From Apostichopus japonicus (Eukaryota > Echinodermata > Holothuroidea > Aspidochirotida > Stichopodidae): DNA of 64,000 bases. The notes below the pieces were generated by a model. The model had not been told where the DNA came from. It saw only the letters and a program-made list of their open reading frames with translations, and did no database searches. Shown one piece after another: positions 43,059 through 56,258 of this stretch (the first letter of the stretch is position 1; every line of letters starts with the position of its first letter). The stretch lies in assembly GCF_037975245.1 (NCBI RefSeq), contig NC_092581.1, positions 8,617,303 to 8,681,302 of the forward strand, in the 5' to 3' direction. The position numbers and the translations under genes are program-made.

Positions 43059-45791
43059 AGTATGGAACGCGAAAAGGGCAACCATATTTCGTTGTCTAAA
43101 CTAAGTTTGTTGCAGTCTAAACTAAAGTTGTTGCTGCTGTTTTACCACGTTGTTGCTCAAACTCAGGTTGTTATTTTAACTTCCGTTGTCTAAACATACG
43201 TCGTTGTCTAAACTTACGTTGTTGCTATCGGCGCTGTTCAAAATTGCTCAACCGCGTAATGTAAACCAGAATGCAAAATGCATTGAGGTTTCGATGACTT
43301 CAGTACACTAGAAAGGTGTTAGCATAAGAACTAGCTGTTACTATAGAACTAGCTGTTACTATAGAAATGGCCCGAACCACCATTTTGATACATTAAATAA
43401 ACACAGGTCAGTCTACTGTACGTGGCTATACACACCTGCACCAAAAACAATAGGGGTCTTGGAGGTCCAAGTCCATTTGGAGTCACCAAACGCAAACTTG
43501 TGAAAACCTTGTTTTATAAGCTACCGTATCTCCCACAGCCAGCCTATCAGATAACATGTGCGTTAGTACAACTCATACGAATAGGAGGCTGCACGGTAAA
43601 CAACTTTTAAAATGTTATAATGTTATAGTTATAGGCTATGCATATACGCTGTGAATGTCGGAAATCAAGTACAACGTCCAGTGTCTAGACAAAGTACCAG
43701 CATAAAAATACTGCACTTTTAAACTGATTTCATTGAGCCCCTCAACAATGTGTAGAGATAATCTGGGAATGTCGGTAATCAAGTAAAACGAGTAACGAGA
43801 CAAAATGCCAGCATGAAATACTGTACTTAAAATTGAATTATTGAACCATTACATGATGTCTGGATATGTTGTGAATGTCTGCAATCAAGTAAAACGAATG
43901 ACAGTAATATTACTACAGACAAATGTTTTCGTCCCGATCGAACACCAATTGCGTTTATTATATGACCTATACTTTTACTAGTGTTTATAGTTGAGAAGAT
44001 GCGATCTTATCACTGCCTGTACTTTGTGAATGCTCTACACAATATATATATATGGCGGATGCCATCCAGTGCCCTAGCTTCGCTGTTTTACAAGGGCAGC
44101 CGTCCGACCTTCATTTTGCCTGCCCTGCCACTCTTTCCTCCTCTCCAACTTCGTATATAGTACCTCGATGCTTTGACCTGCAGCGATTTCACCAGCTACC
44201 CCAACTCTTCAAATATCCTCGCAAATGTAGTGTGCATATCTCGCTAAATTCCACGCAATTTGTATTAGGCCTGTTCAAACTTCGGAGTTTCAACTGCACA
44301 TGGGCATATCCTGAAAATTTGTGGAGAAAAGATCATATCACCTTACCTACAACACATAGCCTTAGTCAAAACTCGAGTGTATCTTGGATGATTCGTTTCT
44401 TGCATAACATGTTAGCGGGTTTTTTGGTCTAAAATTCTTAACAATGCTGAAAGAGGTTTGTGTATATTCCATTTACAACACAATCCCTTTCGCAAATCGA
44501 AACTCCGAACTGGATTGGTGTTACGAATGAACTTGCTTGGCGGGTTTAGTAAACTAGTTCTGTGAGTCATATTGCCTACGTACTTCAATACTGTGCCCCT
44601 CTTGTTACTCACGAAGCGCAGACTACATCCAACCATAGAGCAACTGATCCAACATTTACCCTGGATGCTTTTCAGTATTTGGAAACAACCAACTCCACGG
44701 AAAATATAGTATTTAAATAACATTTTTACGCAATGTCGAAACTTCAATGACTACTTTTGACGATTTATGACTGCAGTAGTTTATGAATTAGTGTTGCACC
44801 AGAATCATGACTTGAAGCACGTGGTCAAAGGGACCGCAAAACTTTACGCAAGTTTGCAACGAAGAAATAACTGTGGTATAAATGCACATTTTACATTATC
44901 AACTCTCAAAAGGGAGAGAACATTACATACTGTGAGATTTAAAGTCCTTTTCAGTATCAGAGATGTTGTGGTAGCTTCCCGCAAAATTCATAGATTGTCT
45001 CAACTCATAACTTTCTGTGATAAAACAATTATTCAAATATGACATTAACAATATAAATGTAAATAACGTCCTCGGAGTTGTATTAACTATCATCTAAATA
45101 TCGTTAACAACGTGATTTTGTTCGACAAATCAGGTTTTTAAGGATATTTACATGGCTGTTGCTACAACTCCGGCATGACATTAACGATTACCCCCCCCCC
45201 CCCCCTTTTTCGCGTTACATAGTTAAACCATCATACTTTGCGTTCATTGAGCACTGAAGATGCAAGCATGTTTGCAGACAATGGGTAAGGGACTATTAAC
45301 CAAAGAAATCTCGGGAAATTTGAGAAAACATCATTGGCTGTATTTAGCATGAAAACCTCTGTAATAGATATGTTGTTAGCACTGCACGGAAGCAACTTGC
45401 GGTTGATTGTTATAATTTTTTTGAAAAGAAAGAATGATGTTCGTTCACAATGTGTTCACAACGGTACTTTAGATAGCAACGAAAGTGTAGACATCAACGT
45501 GAGTTTAGACATCAACTGTAAGTTAACTTAGCAACGAAAGTTTTAGACATCAACGTGAGTTTAGACATCAACCGTAAGGTTTATAAATCAACGTGAGTTT
45601 AGACATTAAGGCGCGTTTAGTCGTCAACGTGACTTTAGACATCAACGTAAGTTTAGACATCAACGAACAACAGCAACATGGTAAACTAGCAGCAACAGCT
45701 TTAGTTTAGACAGCAACAAACTTATATTAGGCAACGAAACAAACTTAGTTTAGGCAACGAAATACGGTTGCCCTTTTCGCGTTCCATACTT
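43059..45791. mobile_element. Large fold-back element (TU-like)
   Basis: The ends AGTATGGAACGCGAAAAGGG (43059) and its reverse complement (to 45791) are inverted. They lead into arms made of short degenerate repeats on the theme TTTAGACATCAACGTGAG (right arm about 45465-45745) and its complement (left arm about 43095-43240). Such arms of short tandem repeats characterise fold-back elements, including the TU elements of sea urchins. The 2.2-kb interior has no recognisable transposase. Frames at 44052-44432 and 44767-45042 are unrecognised. A block at 45235-45440 is related to 23041-23530. Confidence 0.82.
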
Positions 45792-45896
45792 CAGGTCTGC
45801 TCAGGTAGAGGGGAGAAAGTTTCATAGGGTAGGTCAGTGGTATTGTTTGAGAGAGTGGGTAAAACAGGATTTAAAGGGGAAAATAGGAATTATAGC

Positions 45897-46482
45897 CAGT
45901 GGTGTGGCCAGTATTCTGCTAACGGAGGGGGGGGGGGTATCACTCATGGGCCCAAAATTGGTGGAATCTGAAAAATGGCCTGAAATTTGGTGGGCCATAA
46001 AGTTTTGTGGGCCCTACATTTTTAAGCTAGAAAAGGTATGAGCTTCTGCACCATTGGTGCTCTAGTTGACGTTTCCATTTTTCCTCTCTCACTAATGTAT
46101 CTATATATATATACTATATATAGTCTAGCATAACGCGTGTGTGTGTATGGACGCCTTGAACAATTGTTCAATTGTGCAATGGAACCAACTGTGGCTGGTC
46201 TTGAACTCGACCGAGTCGTCGGGGAACATGACGCATTTCGGGAAGGGGCGACCGCCCCCCCCCCCCGAGCAAATTTTCTCTATGATATCGCTAGTCATTT
46301 AAAAATAGACAATGCTTAGATGCAACTTACAAGGCCTGGGAAGTGTCATTTCCAGCGATCTGGGAGGCATTTTCGGCCAAAATGTTCTTCTACGCTTCGC
46401 GCCAACCCATGGTGGCGCTTCGCTTAGATAGTTTGCCTACAGGCTTTGCCCTTCCGTTGGCAAATTACTCGCTACACGCCTG
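45897..46482. mobile_element. hAT-like element fragments
   Basis: CAGTGGTGTGGCCAGTATTC at 45897 resembles a left end and CTCGCTACACGCCTG to 46482 a right end. The block at 46385-46437 is the CGCTTCGCGCCAAC module shared with other elements here. No matching target duplication, so these may be pieces of two elements. Confidence 0.45.
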
Positions 46483-46582
46483 TTCGAATTTGTAAAGCAA
46501 AGAGCAGACATCGCATAATATCAGTGAGCATGAAAATGCATGTTCAAAAATGAACAGCCTCAAAACTGTCTATGTGTGTAGT

Positions 46583-47014
46583 CAAAGGCGTAGGAGCCCA
46601 ATTGGATTTGGGGGCTGTAACGACTTTCCCGAAAAATATAACCAACATTTTTCGCGCGCCAAGCGCGCGTTCAACATGTTAATGGCAATATCATATAAGC
46701 AAGCATAGGTCATTACATCGCATGGCATCGTGTACCGTACGGTCCGTGAAAGTTGCGCAGTCATCCGCAGGATGCTAATGTAAACAACGAAATGTCTTAT
46801 GTAGATGGAGAAAAAGCATACAGGTCCAATTATGTCAAAACTCTCTTTTACAGTAGTAATGGCGAATTAGTCTGCCAAGCTTAGAACTTTATTTTAATTA
46901 CCAAGGAGATCATTTTTAAACTATTCATTTATTCTCAGCATATTGCCCGAATTTTCAGGGGAACAAGTTTGGTTGGGGGGGGGGGGGCTGCAGCCCCCGC
47001 CTCCTACTCCTATG
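46583..47014. mobile_element. hAT-like element, 432 bp, exact 8-bp target duplication
   Basis: The ends CAAAGGCGTAGGAGCCC and CCTCCTACTCCTATG are inverted, with a G-run/C-run pairing inside the right end. TGTGTAGT is duplicated exactly at 46575-46582 and 47015-47022. Non-coding. Confidence 0.88.
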
Positions 47015-47519
47015 TGTGTAGTGTTCGGGTTCGAAATATCTCTGATATCGGAAATATCTGGTATTTTTCATTTCCTTTAACCAAGTTTTATAATTGCCGT
47101 TATAAGAGGTTGTAATATTTGTACACCAATAAATTAACTGTGTCTGAATTTCGAAAACTTCCTGACCAACATTCTTCATCATACTTCCCTCTACTCGTAG
47201 CAATTTTGACCTGTCTGTTAGGGGTTGAAGGAGGTTTTTCTATATTGGTTGTCCATAGATTGAATTTTGTGCAACACTATGTATATGTTTTGAAGTGATT
47301 TTCTTCACGAGAAATGTGAATTTTCAAATTCTGAACAAATAATGGGCTTTAAACTTTGAAAAGTGGGGCTTTCGGATATTGTGGGCCGTGACGTAGAATC
47401 ACCTACAAAAGCATTGATCCACAGGACATGCAATGAGGTCGAACATGATGTGTGACTGGTTACAATCTTCAAAAAGGTTATGGATGGAAAAAAAATATTG
47501 GGAAATACTTGGTTCTCAG

Positions 47520-47692
47520 GCAAAAGTGTACATCTGGTTGGTCATTTCCAAGCCCGAGAAGTGCCATTTCCGGTGATCTAGGGGGTATCAAAACCTGAAA
47601 TTTTCTTGTACGCTCCGCGCCAACCGATGGTGGCGCTCCGCTTAGATAGTCATACGCGCCCCCCGGGTTAGAAAATCCTGAATACGCCCCAT
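47520..47692. mobile_element. Right-end fragment of a hAT-like element
   Basis: Carries GAGAAGTGCCATTTCCGG, the CGCGCCAAC..TGGCGCTCCGC module (47605-47655) and AGAAAATCCTGAATACGCCCC, the same order as the right end of the composite elements. A (TA)n tract follows. No left partner could be assigned. Confidence 0.6.
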
Positions 47693-48203
47693 ATATATAT
47701 ATATAACCCCCACTTTCTTAAGTCTTTCTAAGCCGCTGCTCTGTTCTCCGCCCCCATTCAACTACCCCCCCCCCCCACCCTCGAGTATGTGAAAGGTACA
47801 AGATATTAACAACGGCTGATATACAGTATAGATAGTTTACTTCATCATTTCAAGAAACCTTCCAAAAGTCGTCTTGACTTTAACATTGTAGATTTCTTAC
47901 AGAGTGTCCATTTCGACATATTGGTCAATGCGGAATTGACCTATTAAGCTTTGCTCGTTTATCCTATAAAAGTAACATTTACATATCATTTTTGTTCTTT
48001 TCACTTTGACGTAAAGATTGTTAGTAAATAAATCAACGTTCCGATTCATATACAAGTGTCCATGCAGCGGACTCCTCCACCCGAAACAACCAGATTATAC
48101 TAGAATAGTAGTTTTGCCATAGATATTTGTTTTATTGCTCTGAGGTGGAAGAGAATCATTAGTAGGCTTTTATTGTATCATGGTTTACAATTATATAAAA
48201 CAG

Positions 48204-51200
48204 GTTTATTGGAACGACTTCATTCTGGAGAGAAGGTCGTGGTAGCTGAAGGATATCTTTTCAACTTTGAGAGGCGAGGTTTCCTCCAAGCTGGACCATT
48301 TGTACCTACGGTTGTACTGGATCATCCAGAACTCGTCAGGCAACTGCATGAAGAGTTTGTGAGAGCCGGAAGTGACGTAGTACAGGCGCTAACGGTAAAG
48401 AACATGTTTACATACGTAAAGATTATATTAATAAACAACACTTTTAGATTATGTTGTCTTCTATTAATATGTGTAACCTTTCTTAACAAACATGAAGTCT
48501 AGCTGGTCACCTGACATTAGAAGGAGTGTCATATTTTCTCAAACGTGTTCAATGTCTCCAAAGGGCTTCTCTTCACAGAACTGCTGATTAGTGACAGTCA
48601 AATTTGAATGTGCGTGAGTATTTGAAAGATCGTTAGGTTATACTGAGGTTAGAGGATAGACACCGCAACCTTCGTCAACCAGCAAATCATTCATAATTCA
48701 GACGTCTATGATGCGCATAGTGTGCTATAAGTCCTGAAATCGACATTAAATTGAAAAAGGCCTATTTATGTTTCTAATTGACAAATGTCGAAATAAATTA
48801 ACATAGGTTCCTCGTGCTCTCATTGGACGACCAGTGTCACATGTCGTTATCTAGCGCTCGGATTGGCAGAAATCGATTTATGTCATATAAATTGACATAG
48901 GTATGTTTCTCGTACTCTTAGTGGACGATCATTGTCACGTATATCATTTAGTACTCTGATTAGAAGAAATCGATATTTGTGAAAGAAATCGACATATGTC
49001 GAATGAAATTGTCATACGTCGTTTTTCGTGCTGTGATTAAATAATATATACATATTCATTGGCCCCAGAATTCAACCAGTTAAAATTAGAATAGCTAAAC
49101 GTTATGTTCTGTTCATCAAGTTATGCATAAATGCCAAAATTGGAAACCATGACAATGGAATAACCAGGAAAAAAGACCAGAAGTATGTTGATATGCAATT
49201 TAATAGGTTGTGTAAGTATCACTATCTTTTCAAGCCTATAGGAGGACCTATCCGGACAGCTTTGTTTTTCGTTAATGCCAACGCCATTATAGTCTCATAA
49301 CTAGCGGTGTATAGTCATTCACATATGTCAATTTCTTCCAATTAGAGCACTAGAAAATAACACGTGTCAATAATGTTCCAATGAGAGAACGAAAAACCGA
49401 TATATATCAAGTTAATTAGACATATGCAAATTTAATTAGACATATGTCGATTTCGTCCTATCAGAGCGCTAGAAAACGGCATGTGACACTGGTCGTCCAA
49501 TGAGAGCACAAGAAACCGACATATGTCAAGTTAATTTGACATATGACGATTTCTTCCAATCAGAGCATTAGAAAACGATGTGACACTGGTCGTCCAATGA
49601 TAGCACGAGAAACGTACATATGTTTATTTAATTCGACATATGTCGATTTCAGGACTTATGACACACTAGGCACACCAGATGTCAGGTAAATATATGCACT
49701 ACTATCCATGCTGGCTCATGTATAGTAGGTCAAAGGTCGTGTGAACTTGGAGAATTCGTTTTTCTAAGAATACGTCTCTCCATTCCGCATTGCTTCCCTT
49801 TTTGGTTTTCTCCCCAGTATTACGCAAATCGTGAGAAATTGTCATTAATCGATCGCGAAACTGACCTTGAAAAACTGAACAGGGATGCTCTCCGTATTGC
49901 AAAAGGTGTGGCAGTTAAAACCAACACCCTCCTTGCTGGTAATATATGCAACACCAACATTTATGACGTCGAAGATCCTGTCAACAGAGAAAAAGTGAAG
50001 AAAATGTTCAAGGTTTGGCAATCCTCCTCACTTTAATTTTTTAAGTTGGTCAATTTGCCTAACAATAAATTACCTTCAGTCTGTTATAAAAGAAACACAT
50101 TCGTTAATTTGCGTGGGCTTGACTGCATTTCTGGCTGACTGGCGGCTGATGGACGGGTGAGTCAGATGGATATATGGCTGGCTGACCGATCGGGTGGTTA
50201 CCTGGTGGGTGGGAGGAATGGTTGTCTTGTACTCGGGTTATCGACGGGTTATGAAAGTACGAACGGACCGTGAGTAAATGCCTGCACGCATATATACATT
50301 TTTATATTAATAGGAACAGATTGACATAATCGTCGAGGAAGGGGCCGATTTCATCATTGCAGAGACTTTCGTTATCTTTGCTGAGGCTATGATAGCCGTG
50401 GAGGCTATCAAGGAATACGGCAAAGGTAAATAGAAATATCCACTTAGTCCGCAGTAGCTTGACAAAACAAAGCAACAGAAACATGTCTTTGGGATGCCGA
50501 TATATCACCATCAAATCTTAAGTCAGTTATAGAGCGTCGTTAAACAACTATCAGTAGATATATATTTAATTAGGGGTTTATCGTAGTGTAATGTGATACA
50601 CCATTATGCATTCTATCATAATCACGAACTGTTCCCTCACTCTACAATCGTTCTTGGTACTATTGTATAGTAAATAGCCACACAATCATGAATGACGATG
50701 TATTTTTTCCCAAACATTTTGGCCCTTTTCGCAGAAATCGAACGAATAAAACATTCACACCAAAAACAAAGGGATTCCGTTCTTTATTATTGCTTTTGGT
50801 CTGCATGAATGCATGCGTCCGATTAATGTTCTTAGTTAGAATTTCTCGCTTAAATGCGCTTACCTTTTAAGTTTAATTGAATTTTCGTTTTATGTGTCCA
50901 CGATTGGTAAGTCCTAGTCATAAACCATTAGTGCCTTATACCAATGACTTTAATAACTTCCATATATTTCCTTGTATAAAGGAATAACCTCTGTGGTTAC
51001 TTTGGCACCACATTTGCATAATACCGAGCAGGGCCAACTATTGACAGTCGATAACGTTGAAATAACCGAGGCTATCAAGAAACTCGAGTCTGCCGGAGCC
51101 GACGTTGTCGGTCTGAATTGCGCCAGTGGCCCCGATACAATGTTATCGTACATGGAACTTATCAAGAAGGCTGGAGTCAAGGTAACTATATACACCTAGC

Positions 51201-52259
51201 CTAGAACGGGTTGATTAAAGGTGAATCTTCACTTCGAACGGGCGATGGGCACTACGAAAGCAAACTGGAAAACTAAAAACATCCAGGAAATGTTCATTCC
51301 ATCGCACAACGGATATTAAGCGAAATGACGGCAAACGATATTTTCATACTTTGCCCATTGTGTACTTTTTCTCTTCTAGGCTCCACTTGCATGTGTCCCT
51401 GTGCCTTACCGCACCACGCCAAAGGAGCATACGTTCATGCTATTAACGGATCCTGTAACTGGTAAGATATCCGTGGATGAGGTCCACTCTATAGGGAAAC
51501 CCATACTTCACCTTTACCCCAAAGTTAAAGGAGGTGTGTGTCTTGCATGAACGACTTCCACAACATAAAACCTCTTTATACTGTTTGACTTTGCGTCATA
51601 TGCAAGGACATTTTACTTCATCATGTTCATTATTTAGTGCATGTAACCATTGCTTTGTTCATTATCTTCGAAATCAGGTGGGATCTTCTAATTTTTTTTG
51701 ATAAAATATTCACGTTTTCTAACATTTTAAAATATCTTGATTTTATTTCAGTTTTTATGACCTGTTTCATCAAATTTGTATGGGCAGAAACACAATATGT
51801 CAAACGGTTTTACTTCGTTATGGCATATTACTGAACAAATTTGTATTTCCTGACAAGACTCAAATTAACAAAAAGCTTGAACAAAATAACTTAAACCATC
51901 TTTAATTTCACTTTTTATCGCTCAGTTCCGCGATTGTGTTATTTATCTTATTTTTAACAATCCCCTCAGGTGAGTTTGTATTTCCTACCAACCTCGACTG
52001 TGCATTGTGTACGAGAGACGATATCTACAAGTTCGGTCGCCGGTGTGATGAACTCGGTATACCGTACATAGGACTCTGCTGTGGTAACGCCGCCGCTTAT
52101 ACCCGCACTCTCTGTGAAAGCATCGGTAGAAAGCCGCCTGCTTCGAAATATTCACCATGCATGGAAGTGCATTGCCTATTTGGAAAAGACGAGAGAGTAT
52201 TAAAAAATCATTCCAAGCAATCTTTGGAGAATATTGTTACAAGAAAGGGCAAAATGTAG
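48204..52259 (+). CDS. Betaine-homocysteine S-methyltransferase-like gene, copy A
   Basis: Six exons: 48204-48394, 49818-50012, 50314-50425, 50982-51181, 51380-51461 and 51970-52259 (stop TAG), all with GT..AG introns and matching phases. They give 356 residues. A short exon 1 with the start is missing; the first intron is phase 1, as [10 protein letters not shown] follows. The family transfers a methyl group to homocysteine using a zinc-bound thiolate. Zinc ligands are visible in GLNCASG (exon 5) and [10 protein letters not shown] (exon 7), counting the unseen exon as 1. [20 protein letters not shown] and ADFIIAETF are typical landmarks. Vertebrate BHMT is about 406 residues; this ends soon after PPASKYSP, so it lacks the C-terminal arm and is closer in length to BHMT2. 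The tryptophan of the betaine pocket is Phe here (LQAGPFVP). A TATAAAAG at 47965 may belong to the promoter. Probably cytosolic, in methionine metabolism. Confidence 0.93.
48701..49684. mobile_element. Fold-back element in intron 2 of BHMT copy A
   Basis: The outer ends are inverted: AGTGTGCTATAAGTCCTGAA (from 48718) against TTCAGGACTTATGACACACT near 49650-49668. Arms (about 48701-49045 and 49310-49684) consist of an approximately 105-bp unit in opposite orientation: CTCGTGCTCTCATTGGACGA, CCAGTGTCACATG, CTAGCGCTCTGATTGG, AGAAATCGACATATGTC. The right arm has at least three units and the left two. The spacer is about 265 bp. No coding frame. Confidence 0.85.
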
Positions 52260-53198
52260 TGATATCTATATAGATAATTGATTGGGATTGGTTAACCTAA
52301 CTGGCGAAAAACGTCATTTTCGAGGAATAGTCTACATATTCTTCCATTTTGTGATGGTCAAATATTGAAACCCAATCTATATATGACTTATTTCATTTGG
52401 ATTATTATTTATCATATCAACTATAATCATAGTCTGCTTCATTCTTTATTGTTACTTTAGTGTGTTGTGTTGCAAAGTGTTCTCTAAGATTCAAATCAAG
52501 ACATCGCAACTTTAATTAAAACAAATTCCAACACCAGTTCTGCTTGCAAATTCGCTTTTAAAATGTCAGTGTTGAAATCATAAACGTGTTACCCTTTTCA
52601 TTTTCATTTTTTTTCTTTTTGCGATACTTGACTGGAGACGATTGTATGTTTGATAACCTTCATACTCCAGCCACTTTGCTCGATTAGCCTCGATTGTTTT
52701 AATGGTAACATCATATAAGAGAGATATGGAAACGTAATCTTCCCCGTCTTAGGGGTTTCTATAGGCTATGGTGGTTCATTTTAGTTTCCACTTGAACAAA
52801 ACAAAACACTCAGAATGAGACATTATCTCTACAAGAAGAATGAAGAACTGAAGAAGCAAGCTTCCTTCTGCAGAGGGGAAAGCAAATGAAGGAGAAGCGC
52901 AACATACAATGAAAAACAAGGAAAGGAAAACAGAGCAATGAGATGAAATGTTATAATTTTGCTTACGAGTTTACGTCATTGATGTAGTATACAGTACAGG
53001 TGAGCTGAGAGGTCATACATTTCAATTAGTCAATATTTTCATTAAAGATTCGATTTCTTTAATTAGTAACTGTGCCCTTTGTTCCTTTTTTGTTGTTGTA
53101 AATATACCAGTAGACCACTGATTAGAATTTCGATCCTGAAACTGAACCCCATCGGGTATGAATTACAAGCACAAGACCAGCACAATATTACCCTGAGT
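52260..53198. other. 3' flank of BHMT copy A
   Basis: AT-rich DNA after the stop codon. No further exon was seen, and I could not pick a single polyadenylation site with confidence. Confidence 0.4.
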
Positions 53199-53820
53199 CA
53201 GTGGCGGACTGGTCACACGGGCATTTGGGCAATGCCCGGTGGGCCGGTGGGCTGGTGGGCAGGTGGGCTGGTGAGCCAAGTAAACATTACAGCCCATTTT
53301 CACCGTAGTTAATAGAAAACAGACGGGCTGTGTAGAAGCATATTTTTAACTGTGGGAATCAGCTCATGAAATCACCATGTTAGTTAGTCTGTTAGTTCGT
53401 AACAAAAGAACGTGCTATTGGCAACCCGTCCATGCTAATGGATTTTTTCCCCCATTTTTTCAAGCATGTTGTCACAAAATACTTGAAAGACTAAATAAAA
53501 TCCAGTCTTAAACATATATTTTTGTCTATATTTGTTTACGCTTTTAACGTTTCTCAGATTAATCAAGTGTTGCTTCTGGAAAATTATTTTGGGGTATTTT
53601 TTAAGGGTTTATTGTAACCTACAAAATTGAGAAATATAGCACCATTTTGCATCTAGGCATTCCTTAACTTCAAAAGAATCTCAATGGGGAGGGGGACACC
53701 CCTCCCCTTATACCCCTCCCCAGGACGACGATCACTATGTAAGTAACATATATCAAAGAATAATGGCCCGGTCTTAGGTGAAAAATGCCCGGGCCGGTTT
53801 TGAGACCCAGTCCACCCCTG
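53199..53820. mobile_element. hAT-like element, 622 bp, exact 8-bp target duplication
   Basis: The ends CAGTGGCGGACTGGTCACAC and GAGACCCAGTCCACCCCTG are inverted. CCCTGAGT is duplicated exactly at 53191-53198 and 53821-53828. A run of GGTGGGC repeats follows the left end. The right half has the shared subterminal module (ACCATTTTGCATCTAGGCAT, CCCCTTATACCCCTCCCC). Frames at 53079-53312 and 53670-53855 are not genes. Confidence 0.9.
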
Positions 53821-53828
53821 CCCTGAGT

Positions 53829-56258
53829 AGCACGATTTCCATGTTCCATAGACATGATAACATCATGTCAATGTTAACTGGGTGTTCATGTTGTTTCCCT
53901 GCACGTGATGAGAGACCACCGGGAAGTGCGTCTCACTGTTTATGTTCTAACGCAGTGAAGAGAAATAATATCAACACTCATCACACAGTTCAGCCAAATG
54001 TATGCAGTATCTTTCATTCGCTATGCAGTTAAAGTGTATCAAGTGTAGCCGGCCAAAAACTCAGTGACGTAAATATACTTTTAGATTTGGGGAAATTACA
54101 AGTGGCACCTTCCCATGAGGGTAAGGCCGGTTTACTATGAGATCGTGGGGACAACTTTAAAAGGCAGAACGCTCACATACAAAAAAAAATGAAGGCAAAG
54201 TGGTGTGTTTACTATTCACATGGACGTTGTATTAATATCAAATAAATGGGTGTAACTTACATATCTCGGAGCTCTTACTTCTCATAACGACTCCACTGAA
54301 CTTATTGGAAACAAATAATTATCAGTCCCAACAAAATAATAACAAATTCGCGGCGCGGGTCGACCAAATACAATTTGAAAACGAAATTGTCTCCTTGGGA
54401 AACTTTTAGGGCGGTTCACTTAGTTGGGGACGTCTCTTGGGTAGGCTGGCTCTCTGGGTAGCTCGCGACTCGGGGAAATAACCTCTTGGGGCGTGTCGGT
54501 CTCTTGGAGGGCTGTTCATCACTGGGGTTGGGTCACCGCAGGGGTTCACTTCCGGATCCAATCAAGGACGTAGAATTAAAACGGGGATTTATAGTTCCAT
54601 CACAACAGAGAACTAGCACAACAAAATAGGGTTGCCAGATATTAGTACAGGATGAAATATAGGTCTGCTTCCATGGGTACAGCTTCGGGTGATAAACTTA
54701 TATTAAATATGAAATCTCCATGTAAAACAGTTCCAGGTGTTTACTAAATAAAATATCCATATGTAAAACAAGCTCCGGGTATTCACTAAACTTCTATAAA
54801 AAACTCCATGGGTTAATAGCTTCAAGTGTCCACTTAACTTCTAATTAATTTAATACTGGTCCTCTATACTCTTATAGTGGTGAAGTTAGCCTAAGAAAAT
54901 AATTATGATCTCGTACCCAACCATCTCAAACCTTATCCTTCCTCTCTTCTCCTCTAACTATTACAAACTCGGCTTCAGTATCGTTTCTTAACTTTGTCCC
55001 CCTACCATCATACCCTATTCATTCCATCCCATAATTCCTAAAATACATCCCATAATAATAAGAATACATCCCATAATAGTAAGAATACATTACATAATAA
55101 TAGTACAAGGCAACTCACACATGACCACCTTAAACCAATCAAACACAAATTGGGCCAATGAATATTCATAATTTAACCTTTGTCTCAACTCCCCCCCCCC
55201 CCCTCTTACTCTAGAACAGCTTGCCCTCCACCTCCTGGTATCTGGGGTCCAGTGACCAACCAGCTGTCATGTTATACTTAATAAATAATTTACCAGACAC
55301 ATTACTTAACTTATAAATGGGTTTCGGTGTCCTCAGGTACATTTAAAATAATCATCTATCACCAAGAACACTCCAGTGTAACCAAAAAAGTTATGAAACT
55401 GTCTATTATGCCCACAGTTCTGAAAAGGGATAGATTCTTGGAGCCAGTCATGTATTCCTAGAAAATGGGACCACACAAAACAATAACTTAGTTTAAGAAA
55501 AAAAGTCACACAGGACCACTTGACCACTAACTGTTGCCATGTAGTAGTTAGCAATAAAAGTGAAAATTAAGGAAATTATTGAAAATTAAGAAACTCCTCA
55601 ATCTACCAAGTAAAGATTATTCATTGTCAAATGAATAAAAACAAAAATAAGAAAATGAAAGGAAATGCTCAAATGAATAAAAAGAAAAGTAGGAAAATGA
55701 AAGAAATTGATAACTATACAAAACATAAACCAGGTTATGCTCTGGTTACAAAAGCATTGTCCACGTTTAAATAACGTTTATTGGGAGATAAAACTGGTGG
55801 CACGTCATAAGAATTATAATTTAGGATAGTTTTAATATGAATAGTTTTAATATGAAATTAATATATAGTCTGGAAACGGTATATACGGCCTCGAGAAGTT
55901 CAGTAATAAAAAAACGGCACATTTTGTGTTTCTACGTGATTCTGAGAGTAGATAGATTCCAACAAAAGATATGACTTATCGTTCCCCTTTTCTCTCTCAA
56001 CCGTAACAATATTAATTTATATTTATTTTTCCCTTTCTTTTATATACTGTCGAGTTTTATCTCGACGTTTCAAACTTTACTTAATTAAGAATTGTGTTTT
56101 TTACGTTTCGAGTTAACCTGGCATTGTAACATGAGCATTGAAGGCAGTATACCATCAATGTCCATTCCCGAAAGATTAATTTGACAGTGCATGACGATGA
56201 CGACAATATGAGATGATGATAAAGGAAGGCTTTCGGTGCTGTTCAGTTATTGCTTGCT
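53829..56258. other. Region between the convergent BHMT genes, no gene supported
   Basis: Short tandem traces: CCCATAATAATAAGAATACAT about three times near 55030-55095, and an AAATGAATAAAAA/GAAAATGAAAG phrase twice at 55630-55705. A C-run lies at 55191. No exons recognised. Confidence 0.45.

Noticed and set aside
44052-45042. Two open frames as a possible transposase in the fold-back element
   Set aside because: No catalytic motif (DDE, HUH, Tyr recombinase) is visible, and lengths of 126 and 91 codons are within chance for this DNA.
47020-47060. GGGTTCGAAATATC as a tRNA T-loop
   Set aside because: No A box, acceptor stem or anticodon arm can be built around it.
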